From: Sphingomonas sp. R-74633
GTDB taxonomy: Bacteria > Pseudomonadota > Alphaproteobacteria > Sphingomonadales > Sphingomonadaceae
Assembly (NCBI RefSeq): GCF_013416555.1
Contig: NZ_JACCFG010000006.1
Span: 310,001-374,000, forward strand
Length of the DNA stretch: 64,000 nt
Direction: 5' to 3'
The position numbers and the translations under genes were made by a program. Below, piece after piece: positions 57,390-64,000 of the stretch (position 1 is its first letter; each line of letters begins with the position of its first letter). The notes beneath the pieces were generated by a model that worked only from the letters and a program-made list of their open reading frames with translations, ran no database searches and had not been told where the DNA came from.

Positions 57390-58919
57390 CTAGTGTGCCG
57401 CTCCGGGGCCGACCATGCGGCGCGGACGCGGGGTGAGCCAGATGATCATCGCCGCTGCGACGAAGACGAACGCGGAGAGCAGGAAGATGTGGCTGGTCGC
57501 CAGCGCAAAGGCCTCCTTGTCGACCAGCTGGGCGACCACGCCCCGCGCCTGATCGAGCGAGAAGCCCTGTGCGGTGAGCGCGTTGACTGTGCCGTCGCTG
57601 TTGAGCTTCGAGACGAGCTCGCTGCGCGAGACCCGGGCGCTGTCGTCCCAGGCGGTGGTCGAGATCGACGTGGCGATCGCGCCGGCCATCGTCCGCAGGA
57701 ACGCCATCACGCCTGCCGCCGAAGCGGTTTCGTGCGGCTCGACCGCGCCGAGCGCCAGCGTGGTCAGCGGGATGAAGAAGAAGGGCATGCCGAAGCCCTG
57801 GAGCATCTGCGGGAAGGCGAGGCTCCAGAAATCGGCCTGGCTGTTCCAGTGGACGCGAAGCAGCGAAGTCAGGCCCAGCCACAATATCCCGAAGCAGACC
57901 AGCGCGCGCGGATCGACCTTGGACGACAGCTTGGCGACGATCGGCGACATGATCACCGCCGCCACGCCGGTGAACGCAGTGGCATAGCCGGCATAGGTCG
58001 CGGTGTAGCCCATGCTGGTCTGCAGCCATTGCGGGATGATCACGGCGGACGAGAAGAAGGTGCCGAAGGCAAAGGCCAGCGACAGCACCGAGACGGTGAA
58101 GCCCCGGTGGCGGAACACGCGCAGGTCGACGATCGGCTGGTCCTCGGTGCCTTCCCAGGCGAGGAAGACCAGGAAGCCGACCAGCGCGATCACACCGAGC
58201 GTTACGATCGTGCCGTCGTTGAACCAGTCATGTTCGCGGCCGAGATCGAGCATGATCTGCAGCGCGCCGATCCACAGCAGCATCAGCATCAGCCCGACGC
58301 GGTCGACGCGCAGCTTGCTCGTCGGCGTCTCGACCTTGGCGAGCAGCCGCATCGCGCCGAACGCGCAGGCCGCGGCGACGGGGATGTTGATGAAGAAGAT
58401 CCAGTGCCACGACCAGCTGTCCGAGATCGTACCGCCCAGGATCGGCCCCAGGATCGGCGCGACGACGGTGGTCATCGCCCAGACGCCCATCGCCTGGGCA
58501 CGCTGCTGGGGCGGGAAGATGCGCATGAGGAGCGTCTGCGACAGCGGCATCAGCGGGCCGCCGCACAGGCCCTGGCCGATACGGCAGGCGACGAGCATGC
58601 CGAGCGTGCTCGACAGGCCGCACAGCACCGAAAACACGCCGAAGCCGATCATGCCGAAGGTGAAGGTCCGCACCGTGCCGAAGCGTCCGGCGAGCCAGCC
58701 GGTGAGCGGTACGCACACCGCCTCCGCCACGGCATAGGAGGTGATGATCCACGTCCCCTGGCTGCCCGAAATGCCCAGGCTGCCGGCGATATGCGGCACC
58801 GAGACGTTGGCGATGGTCGTGTCGAGCACCACCATGAAGTTGGTCAGCGCGAGCACCACGCCCGCCAGGATCAGCGACACGCCCTTCAGCGGCGCCATTT
58901 CCTCGGCCTTGCCGTTCAT
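57390..58919 (-). CDS. DHA2-family MFS efflux permease (EmrB-like)
   Basis: 509 aa with about 14 transmembrane segments. It has the DHA2 motif LTNFMVVLDTTIANVSVPHIAGSLG in TM1, GWLAGRFGTVRTFTFG (motif A), and RIGQGLCGGPLMPLSQTLLMRIFP. With the HlyD and TolC partners it should export drugs or other toxic compounds across both membranes. The adaptor's stop lies 11 bp upstream of this gene's start. Confidence 0.95.
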   Translation of the reverse strand: MNGKAEEMAPLKGVSLILAGVVLALTNFMVVLDTTIANVSVPHIAGSLGISGSQGTWIITSYAVAEAVCVPLTGWLAGRFGTVRTFTFGMIGFGVFSVLCGLSSTLGMLVACRIGQGLCGGPLMPLSQTLLMRIFPPQQRAQAMGVWAMTTVVAPILGPILGGTISDSWSWHWIFFINIPVAAACAFGAMRLLAKVETPTSKLRVDRVGLMLMLLWIGALQIMLDLGREHDWFNDGTIVTLGVIALVGFLVFLAWEGTEDQPIVDLRVFRHRGFTVSVLSLAFAFGTFFSSAVIIPQWLQTSMGYTATYAGYATAFTGVAAVIMSPIVAKLSSKVDPRALVCFGILWLGLTSLLRVHWNSQADFWSLAFPQMLQGFGMPFFFIPLTTLALGAVEPHETASAAGVMAFLRTMAGAIATSISTTAWDDSARVSRSELVSKLNSDGTVNALTAQGFSLDQARGVVAQLVDKEAFALATSHIFLLSAFVFVAAAMIIWLTPRPRRMVGPGAAH

Positions 58920-58930
58920 CGGGCTGGTCC

Positions 58931-60076
58931 TCAGTTCTTCGAGACGTCGATCTCGGCGTCCATCGAGAGGCCGACGCGCAGCGGGTGGTCGGCGAGTTCC
59001 TTAGGATCGAGCGCGACGCGCACCGGCAGGCGCTGGACCACCTTGATCCAGTTGCCCGTGGCGTTCTGCGCCGGGATCAGCGCGAAGGACGAGCCGGTGC
59101 CGCCCGACAGGCCTACGACCTTGCCGTGATACTCGACCTTGCCGCCGTAGAGGTCGGACTTGAGCCTCACCGGCTGGCCGACCTTCACGCTGTTCAGCTG
59201 GCCTTCCTTGAAATTGGCATCGACATAGAGCTGGCCGACCGGGACGATCAGCATCAGCTGCGCGCCCGGGGCGACGCGCTGGCCGACCTGGACGGCGCGG
59301 CGGGTGATCACGCCGTCGATCGGCGCGCGGATCACGGTGCGCTCGAGATCGAGGCGTGCCTGCGACACCTTGGCTTGCGCGGCGAGCACCTCGGGCGCCG
59401 AATTGGCGGTGGTGCCGCTGATCAGCGCGTTGTTCGCCGCAAGTTCGCCCGATGCCGCGCCGCGGGTCGAGTTCGCCTGGGCGATGCCGGCGCGCGCGAG
59501 CTCCAGATTGGCCTTGGCCGAGGAGAAGGCGTTGGTCGCCGAAGTGAGCTCCTCACCCGACACCGCACCATTGGGGGCGAGGCGCTGGCGCCGGGCGAGG
59601 TCCACCCGCGCCTTCTCGTAATCCGCCTCGGCAGCGGCGAGCTGGGCGCGGGCTCTGGAAATATCGGCACCGCGGGCCTGGACCTGCGCCGCAAGCGCGG
59701 TGCTGGTGGCCGAGGCCTGGCCATATTGGCGGCGGGCCTTGGCCAGCTCGGCCTCGGCCTGGGCAAGCGCGATCCTGGCGTCGCTGTCGTCGAGCTGGAC
59801 GAGGATGTCGCCCTTCTTCACCGTCTGGGTGTCGGAAACCGCGACGCCCGCGACCTGCGCCGCGACCATCGGCGTCACGCTGGCAGTGTCGGCGCCGACA
59901 TAGGCATTGTCGGTGCTGATATAGTGGCTGCCGACCAGTGCGTACCAGCCGCCATAGCCAATGCCGGCGATCAGCACCGCGCCTGCGATGCCACCCAGCA
60001 GCCGCTTGCGCAGGCTCGGCTTGGCCGGCGCTTCCCCGGCGTTCGCAATGTGGATCTGGGGTTCGGCGTCAGCCAT
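58931..60076 (-). CDS. HlyD/EmrA-family membrane fusion protein
   Basis: 381 aa from the ATG at 60076; an in-frame ATG further upstream is in the outer-membrane factor gene. One membrane anchor (LLGGIAGAVLIAGIGYGGWYAL) is followed by the periplasmic lipoyl, alpha-hairpin and beta-barrel domains: YISTDNAYVGADTASVTPMVAAQVAGVAVSDTQTVKKGDILVQLDDSD, a long Ala-rich coiled-coil, then TVIRAPIDGVITRRAVQVGQRVAPGAQ. It links the permease to the outer-membrane channel. Confidence 0.95.
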   Translation of the reverse strand: MADAEPQIHIANAGEAPAKPSLRKRLLGGIAGAVLIAGIGYGGWYALVGSHYISTDNAYVGADTASVTPMVAAQVAGVAVSDTQTVKKGDILVQLDDSDARIALAQAEAELAKARRQYGQASATSTALAAQVQARGADISRARAQLAAAEADYEKARVDLARRQRLAPNGAVSGEELTSATNAFSSAKANLELARAGIAQANSTRGAASGELAANNALISGTTANSAPEVLAAQAKVSQARLDLERTVIRAPIDGVITRRAVQVGQRVAPGAQLMLIVPVGQLYVDANFKEGQLNSVKVGQPVRLKSDLYGGKVEYHGKVVGLSGGTGSSFALIPAQNATGNWIKVVQRLPVRVALDPKELADHPLRVGLSMDAEIDVSKN

Positions 60077-61538
60077 GGGTCGAGTCCTTGGTTGCGGCGG
60101 CCGCCGCGTTGTTGGTGGAAAAACCTCCGCCGAGCGCGCGGACGAGCTGGACGTCGAGCGTGAAGGCCCGCGCCTCGAGATCGGCAACGATCTGGCGGTT
60201 GAGCAGCACGCTCTGTTCGGCGCTCAGCACGTTGAGGAAGGTCGAGAGGCCGCCCTCATAACGTTGCTTCGCGATCGAATAGGCGGCTTCGGAGTCGCTC
60301 AGCGCCTGGCGGCTCTCGGACAGGCGAGTGACCAGCGCGTTCTTGCTGGTCACTGCGTCGGCGACTTCGCGAAAGGCAGTGGTGACGGCCGAGTCATAGC
60401 TCGCGACCGCTTCGTCATAGCCGGCGCGGGCGCCCTTATACTGGCCGGCCAGTGCGCCACCGCGGAAGATCGGCAGGCTCACCGCCGGACCGACCGAGCC
60501 GTAGGTCGATCCGCTCTTGAAGAGATTGTCGAGCCCGAAGGCCTGGAAGCCGATCAGTGCGCTGATGTTGACTGAGGGGTAGAAGTCGGCGCGCGCCACC
60601 TTGATGCGGCTGGCGGCGGCCTCGACGCGGGCGCGGGCGGCGGCGATGTCGGGGCGGCGGCCGATCAGGTCGGTGGTCACGCCGGCGGGCAGGCCGTGGC
60701 TTTCGGCAGGGCCGGCGGGGAGGGTGATCGTCAGCCCGCGGTCCGGACCCTTGCCCAGCAGCGCCGCGATGCGGTTGCGGGTGAGGCCGATCGCCTCGTC
60801 GGTCGCGGCGAGGTCGGCACGTGCGGCGGGGACTGCGGCATCGGCCTGCTTGAGTTCGGCGCGGGTATCGAGCCCGTTGGTGACCCGGTCGCTGACCAGC
60901 TTCTGCGTATTGCTGCGCAGCTCGACCGCCCGGGCCTGAACGCTGCGTTGCGAGGCAAGGCGGGCGAGATCGGCATAGGCGCTGGCGATGTTGGTCGACA
61001 GCACGAGCCGCGACTGTTCCAGCTCGATCCGCGCGGCTTCGGCATCCGACGTGGCGGCGGCGAGCGACGCGCGGTTCTTGCCCCACAAATCGAGGTCGAA
61101 GCTCAGGTTGGCGGAAACCTGGCCGCTGTCGTTCCAGCCCTGGGGCACGAAGGCGGCGGGGATGCCGTTATTATAGCTCTGCTTGCCCTCGGTCGCGCCG
61201 GCCTTGACGCCCACCGACGGAAGCAACGCCGCGCCGGCCTGCTGGGCATAGCCCTGGGCCGAGCGGAGCCGGGCGGCGGCGGCGGCGAGATCGGGCGAGT
61301 CGGCCAGCCCCTCGGCGATCAAGCCGCTGAGCTGCGGGTCGCCATAGGCGCTCCACCAGTCGGTGGCCGGCCAGTTGGCCGCGTCGGCGCGGGCGGCCAG
61401 CGACTGGTCGGCGGCATAGCTCGTCGCCGCGCGCACTTCGGGGCGGGCGCCGAGCTGCGGCACCGGCGCGCAGGCGGAGAGAAGGGCAGTCCCGGCAGTC
61501 GCGGTGAGCAAAAGCGGGCGAAGAGAGAATCGGATCAT
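60069..61538 (-). CDS. NodT/TolC-family outer membrane efflux lipoprotein
   Basis: 489 aa. The lipoprotein signal ends in LLSACAPVPQLG (Cys acylation site about residue 23). The two-repeat TolC architecture is visible as helical repeats with WPATDWWSAYGDPQLSGLIAEGLADSPDLAAAAARLRSAQGYAQQAGAALLP and a second half repeating ISALIGFQAFG...AGQYKGARAGYDEAVASYDSAVTTAFREVADAVTS. It ends 8 bp inside the HlyD gene. Confidence 0.95.
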   Translation of the reverse strand: MIRFSLRPLLLTATAGTALLSACAPVPQLGARPEVRAATSYAADQSLAARADAANWPATDWWSAYGDPQLSGLIAEGLADSPDLAAAAARLRSAQGYAQQAGAALLPSVGVKAGATEGKQSYNNGIPAAFVPQGWNDSGQVSANLSFDLDLWGKNRASLAAATSDAEAARIELEQSRLVLSTNIASAYADLARLASQRSVQARAVELRSNTQKLVSDRVTNGLDTRAELKQADAAVPAARADLAATDEAIGLTRNRIAALLGKGPDRGLTITLPAGPAESHGLPAGVTTDLIGRRPDIAAARARVEAAASRIKVARADFYPSVNISALIGFQAFGLDNLFKSGSTYGSVGPAVSLPIFRGGALAGQYKGARAGYDEAVASYDSAVTTAFREVADAVTSKNALVTRLSESRQALSDSEAAYSIAKQRYEGGLSTFLNVLSAEQSVLLNRQIVADLEARAFTLDVQLVRALGGGFSTNNAAAAATKDSTHG

Positions 61539-61549
61539 GATTTAAATAC

Positions 61550-61624
61550 CGTACTGTCTGGTACGGCGCGGCAGATGGGCTCGACCCGGCATCTTGTCAA
61601 GCAGAAATCGTACCCTATAGTACG
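61550..61624. promoter_or_regulatory. Two TetR operators between the efflux operon and its regulator
   Basis: CGTAC-N6-GTACG occurs at 61550 to 61565 and again at 61609 to 61624. The second covers the -10 (TATAGT, 61616 to 61621; -35 TTGTCA, 61594 to 61599) of a promoter whose start would fall on the TetR ATG at 61628. The first sits next to the TATTTA -10-like box (61543 to 61548, minus strand) of the efflux operon. Confidence 0.8.
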
Positions 61625-61627
61625 GTA

Positions 61628-62266
61628 ATGGAAAAAATCGTGGAGAAGGCGCCCGGCAAGCGCGAGGCGCGGAAGGAAGAGCGGCGCGAGGCGATCCTGG
61701 CGATCGCCAAGCGCGTGTTCCTCGACCAGGGTTATTCGGGCGCGTCGATGTCGGCGATCTCGGCGGAGCTTGGCGGCTCGAAGGGTACGCTATGGAGCTA
61801 TTTCCCCTCCAAGGAGGAGTTGTTCGCAGCGGTGCTCGACGATGCGACGGCGGACTATCGGCGCCAGCTCACCGACCTGCTCAAGCCCAGCGACGATGTG
61901 CGTGCGACCGTGCTGCAATTCTGCCGCAGCTTCATCGCAAAGATCACTTCGCCCGACGGGCTGCGCCTGCACCGGCTGGTGGCGGCCGAGATCAACCGCT
62001 TTCCCGAGGTCGGCGATATCTTCTACCGCCGCGCGCCGCTGCCGACCCAGCAGTTGCTGTGCGCTTTTTTCGAGCGGGAGATGGCCGCGGGCAATCTGCG
62101 CCGCGACGACCCGCTGCATGCCGCGCGGGCGCTCTCCAGCCTGTGCCTGGGCGTGCAGCAGCGGGTGATGTGGGGACTGGAGATCAGCGTCGAGGAGCGC
62201 GATCGGGAAGCGCAACAGGCGGCCGAGGTGTTCCTGCGCGCCTTCGAGCCTGTGCGGGAGGGATGA
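61628..62266 (+). CDS. TetR-family efflux repressor
   Basis: 212 aa from the ATG at 61628, preceded by no ribosome site and placed at the predicted transcription start. The HTH is AILAIAKRVFLDQGYSGASMSAISAELGGSKGTLWSYFPSKEELF, typical for AcrR-type repressors. The C-terminal domain (RLHRLVAAEINRFPEVGDIFYRRAP) matches the TetR_C family of efflux regulators. It should repress both its own gene and the efflux operon through the paired CGTAC-N6-GTACG sites. Confidence 0.93.
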   Translation: MEKIVEKAPGKREARKEERREAILAIAKRVFLDQGYSGASMSAISAELGGSKGTLWSYFPSKEELFAAVLDDATADYRRQLTDLLKPSDDVRATVLQFCRSFIAKITSPDGLRLHRLVAAEINRFPEVGDIFYRRAPLPTQQLLCAFFEREMAAGNLRRDDPLHAARALSSLCLGVQQRVMWGLEISVEERDREAQQAAEVFLRAFEPVREG

Positions 62267-62434
62267 CCGCCAGGCACGGCATCATTGCTTATCGCGCCCA
62301 ATATCTCCATAGCAGCCGCGCTATCGTCGCCTGCGACGGAAATTGATGCCCTCGGGCAGATCCTTCCCTTTCTCGCTCCTTGGCTCCGCTTGCACATGCA
62401 CGCGGGAAACCATGTTTCGCGAAAGGAACATCCC

Positions 62435-62641
62435 ATGCCGATCGGCAAGGTCAAATTCTTCAATTCCGACAAGGGTTATGGTTTCATTGCGCCGGAAGAC
62501 GGCGGCAATGACAGCTTCGTCCATATCAGCGCGGTGGAACGCGCCGGCATGTCGACGCTCCAGCCTGACCAGCGCTTGTCGTACGACATCGAGAGCGATC
62601 AGCGCGGCAAGTCGTCGGCGGTCAATCTCCAGGCGGTCTGA
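62435..62641 (+). CDS. cspA: Cold-shock domain protein
   Basis: 68 aa from the ATG at 62435, with an AAAGGAA site. RNP1 KGYGFI and RNP2 FVHIS are conserved in GKVKFFNSDKGYGFIAPEDGGNDSFVHIS. It is an OB-fold RNA/DNA chaperone. The long leader (62267 to 62434) has a small GAAAC-CAT-GTTTC stem near the ribosome site, which could affect translation with temperature. A strong terminator follows the gene. Confidence 0.96.
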   Translation: MPIGKVKFFNSDKGYGFIAPEDGGNDSFVHISAVERAGMSTLQPDQRLSYDIESDQRGKSSAVNLQAV

Positions 62642-62652
62642 TCGATCGACTC

Positions 62653-62697
62653 AATGGGGCGGGTGCGACAGGATCGCATCCGCCCCATTGTCGTTTT
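62653..62697 (+). terminator. Rho-independent terminator of cspA
   Basis: AATGGGGCGGGTGCG (62653 to 62667) pairs with CGCATCCGCCCCATT (62675 to 62689) with one G-T wobble, followed by GTCGTTTT. Confidence 0.9.
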
Positions 62698-62736
62698 ACG
62701 GACCAAGGTTTATTTTCCCAGGATGGCTAGCCGCAC

Positions 62737-63081
62737 ATGACTTCGTACAGACCCCCTGATTTCAACGAGCGCGCGGAGCTTTCGCGCCAGGCCCGGCAGA
62801 AGGCGCTCGACAAGCTGCGCGCCAAGGCCGCGCCGAGCGAGGCCGAACTGGCCGAGCGCAAGGCCGCACGACTGGAGCGTGAGGCTGAGGAAGCCAAGCA
62901 GCGCACCGAGCGCGCGGCTGCGGCCAAGGCTGCGAAGGAAGAGGCTGCTCGCGCCGCCAAGGCCAAGGCGCTTGCCGACGAAGCGGCTGCAACCTCGGCC
63001 AAGAGCGACGCGGTCAAGAGCGAGGCCGAACGCAAGGCAGAGCGCGACGCGCGCTACGCTGCCCGCAAGAACCGCAAATAG
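62737..63081 (+). CDS. DUF6481 protein
   Basis: 114 aa, highly charged and Ala/Lys/Glu-rich, a single extended helix in prediction: RPPDFNERAELSRQARQKALDKLRAKAAPSEAELAERKAARLEREAEEAKQRTERAAAAKAAKEEAARAAKAKALA. This matches DUF6481, a small alphaproteobacterial helical protein frequently next to CspA. No function is established. Its stop forms a short CAAATAG-N6-CTATTTG hairpin (63075 to 63094) shared with the convergent gene. Confidence 0.85.
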   Translation: MTSYRPPDFNERAELSRQARQKALDKLRAKAAPSEAELAERKAARLEREAEEAKQRTERAAAAKAAKEEAARAAKAKALADEAAATSAKSDAVKSEAERKAERDARYAARKNRK

Positions 63082-63087
63082 CTTTCC

Positions 63088-63309
63088 CTATTTGGTCGCG
63101 ATCTGGCTGGTCTCGGCGCTGTACTGCTCGCGAACGAAGGTTCGCGCTGCAGTCTGCGTCTTGAACTCGTCCTCCAGCATCTCGCTCGAGACCAGCGGAT
63201 AGCCCTGCGAATTGAACCGCGTGGTCCGCACGGTCACGCGGAAAATGCCTTCTTCATCCTTGGTCACGAGGAAGGGACGAAGCGGGGGCTTGGACGTGAT
63301 CGGGGTCAT
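63088..63309 (-). CDS. Small hypothetical protein
   Basis: 73 aa with an AGGAG site 6 bp before the ATG. MTPITSKPPLRPFLVTKDEEGIFRVTVRTTRFNSQGYPLVSSEMLEDEFKTQTAARTFVREQYSAETSQIATK is beta-rich then helical. It resembles sphingomonad conserved hypotheticals, but no role is known. Confidence 0.8.
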   Translation of the reverse strand: MTPITSKPPLRPFLVTKDEEGIFRVTVRTTRFNSQGYPLVSSEMLEDEFKTQTAARTFVREQYSAETSQIATK

Positions 63310-63323
63310 GAAGTGCTCCTGAA

Positions 63324-63518
63324 TTAATGGGGATGCCGCGGCTGGATCCGCGCATCGTCGAGAATGTCGGCGTCGCGCAGGCTGTCATTGCGCGCATCGC
63401 GGCCGGGTTTGGCGGTTCTGGCCGTCATGGAAATTGGCCGTTCGGGTTGCTGGGCCGCGACCAAGGCGTCGCTTTCACAACCGGAGCCAGCGCTGCCAAT
63501 ATGCGAATCGGCGCTCAT
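63324..63518 (-). CDS. Possible small CDS upstream of 63088 gene
   Basis: A 64-codon frame (MSADSHIGSAGSGCES to RIQPRHPH) ends 14 bp before the next minus-strand gene. It lacks a ribosome site and has no recognisable family, and the opposite strand is also open. It is reported as uncertain. The surrounding 63310 to 63674 stretch holds nothing else I can support. Confidence 0.3.
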   Translation of the reverse strand: MSADSHIGSAGSGCESDALVAAQQPERPISMTARTAKPGRDARNDSLRDADILDDARIQPRHPH

Positions 63519-63674
63519 CGAAGGGAACGCCAGTCGATCCCATGTGGCCCTTTTGGCGCGAATCAGCAAGGGCGGGGCGTCGACTGCCCCGGGGTGCCGA
63601 GATTGGCCGCGGCATCCTCGTATCTGGCGCAGGCGGGCTGGACAGGTGCGGAATCGAGCGCGTATCGGCCCCCG

Positions 63675-63875
63675 ATGCCAGTCGTTGCCACCATCATGAA
63701 TTCCACCACCGGCCAGCCCATCCAGAAGATGACGTTCGGCCGTATGCCCAAACCCTGGGGCTCCTTCACGCTCGAGAGCGGCGAACTCGTGGCCATCGAT
63801 CGGGTCGATGTGGGCAAGCCGGCGCCGGGCAAGGTGATCGCGCCGGTTGCCGTCTGGGTGACGTCGAAGAAATGA
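63675..63875 (+). CDS. Small hypothetical protein
   Basis: 66 aa from the ATG at 63675 (MPVVATIMNSTTGQPIQKMT). Third codon positions are mostly G/C as in real genes of this genome, and it ends in a strand-rich VDVGKPAPGKVIAPVAVWV segment. The frame is open upstream to 63327, but codon quality falls there and no ribosome site supports a longer start. No family recognised. Confidence 0.5.
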   Translation: MPVVATIMNSTTGQPIQKMTFGRMPKPWGSFTLESGELVAIDRVDVGKPAPGKVIAPVAVWVTSKK

Positions 63876-63935
63876 CCGCGCTGCCCGGTTGCGCATCAAC
63901 CGGCGCCAGCTTGCCTCATTCCATAGTCGGGATGG

Positions 63936-64000
63936 CTATTGCGCCGTAGCCGCGCGCTGCGCCTTGCCGACGATGCGCAGGATGTTGCCGCTCCACATCT
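63936..64000 (-). CDS. C-terminal end of a probable membrane dipeptidase
   Basis: The last 21 codons of a minus-strand gene are in the window, reading to MWSGNILRIVGKAQRAATAQ and a TAG stop at 63936 to 63938. The NILR(V/I) pattern near the C terminus is typical of the renal/membrane dipeptidase family (GNxLRV). It is too short for certainty. Confidence 0.5.
   Translation of the reverse strand, partial: MWSGNILRIVGKAQRAATAQ

Noticed and set aside
57324..59129. A 601-aa plus-strand frame over the DHA2 permease
   Set aside because: The opposite strand encodes a complete 14-helix permease with family motifs; the plus-strand product is a His/Arg-rich shadow.
63324..63899. A 191-aa minus-strand frame at the right end
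   Set aside because: Overlaps a plus-strand frame of better codon quality and has no family; only a short possible part is listed at low confidence.
1..64000. CRISPR array
   Set aside because: No regularly spaced 25 to 40 bp direct repeats were seen; the repeated motifs are operators, iterons and intergenic hairpins.

Overview
The window is GC-rich DNA that looks like a Sphingomonadaceae (Sphingomonas-like alphaproteobacterium) chromosome. The evidence is gene content and style: a small CspA followed by a DUF6481 protein, an alphaproteobacterial rplM-rpsI pair with an extended S9, heme A synthase, UbiK, a Zur/MerC pair, many GTG/TTG starts, ATGA/GTGA stop-start overlaps, and intergenic repeats built on CCGGCGAAAGCCGGGG. 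Genus and species are inferred, not proven.

Region 1 (1 to about 24850) is most of a temperate tailed prophage whose left end lies outside the window. Reading leftward (minus strand) from the middle are HNH endonuclease, small and large terminase, HK97-type portal, prohead protease, major capsid protein, head-tail connector and closure proteins, tail completion protein and tail tube. Between about 10.2 and 19.2 kb is a leftward early block: a DUF6362-like protein, an iteron-rich gap that could be the phage origin, a very large Prim-Pol/D5-type primase-helicase, a Spo11/topoisomerase VI-A-like TOPRIM protein, small zinc-finger proteins, a CII-like regulator and a Cro-like protein. An S24-type repressor at 19.3 to 20.0 kb is bracketed by five copies of an ACACCA-N3-TGGTGT operator. 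To its right runs a tightly overlapped train of twelve small plus-strand genes that ends in a tyrosine integrase, 17 bp from a tRNA-Gly(CCC) gene.

Region 2 (24.9 to 36.2 kb) is chromosomal accessory metabolism: a secreted glycoside hydrolase, a diacylglycerol-kinase-like lipid kinase, a metallophosphoesterase, a VOC protein, a secreted DUF1501/DUF1800 pair, and a five-gene operon made of a GbsR/MarR-type regulator, two DUF4166 proteins (one fused to a saccharopine-dehydrogenase-like reductase), a small membrane protein and a DCC thiol oxidoreductase. The regulator's predicted promoter, its start codon and a perfect 20-bp palindrome coincide.

Region 3 (36.2 to 57.3 kb) is largely housekeeping: rpsI, rplM, cutA, ctaA, sulfatase, amidohydrolase, a serine beta-lactamase-like protein flanked by inverted intergenic repeats, dxs, zur, a MerC-type membrane protein, two alpha/beta hydrolases, tlyA, tspO, ubiK, a YbjN protein, proC, a hemerythrin protein, TetR and MarR regulators, an O-methyltransferase, ilvE and tRNA-Gln(TTG).

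Region 4 (57.3 to 64 kb) is a tripartite efflux operon (DHA2 permease, HlyD adaptor, NodT/TolC-type outer-membrane factor) divergent from its probable TetR repressor with two matching operators, then cspA, a DUF6481 gene, a few small hypotheticals, and the last codons of a probable membrane dipeptidase at the right edge.
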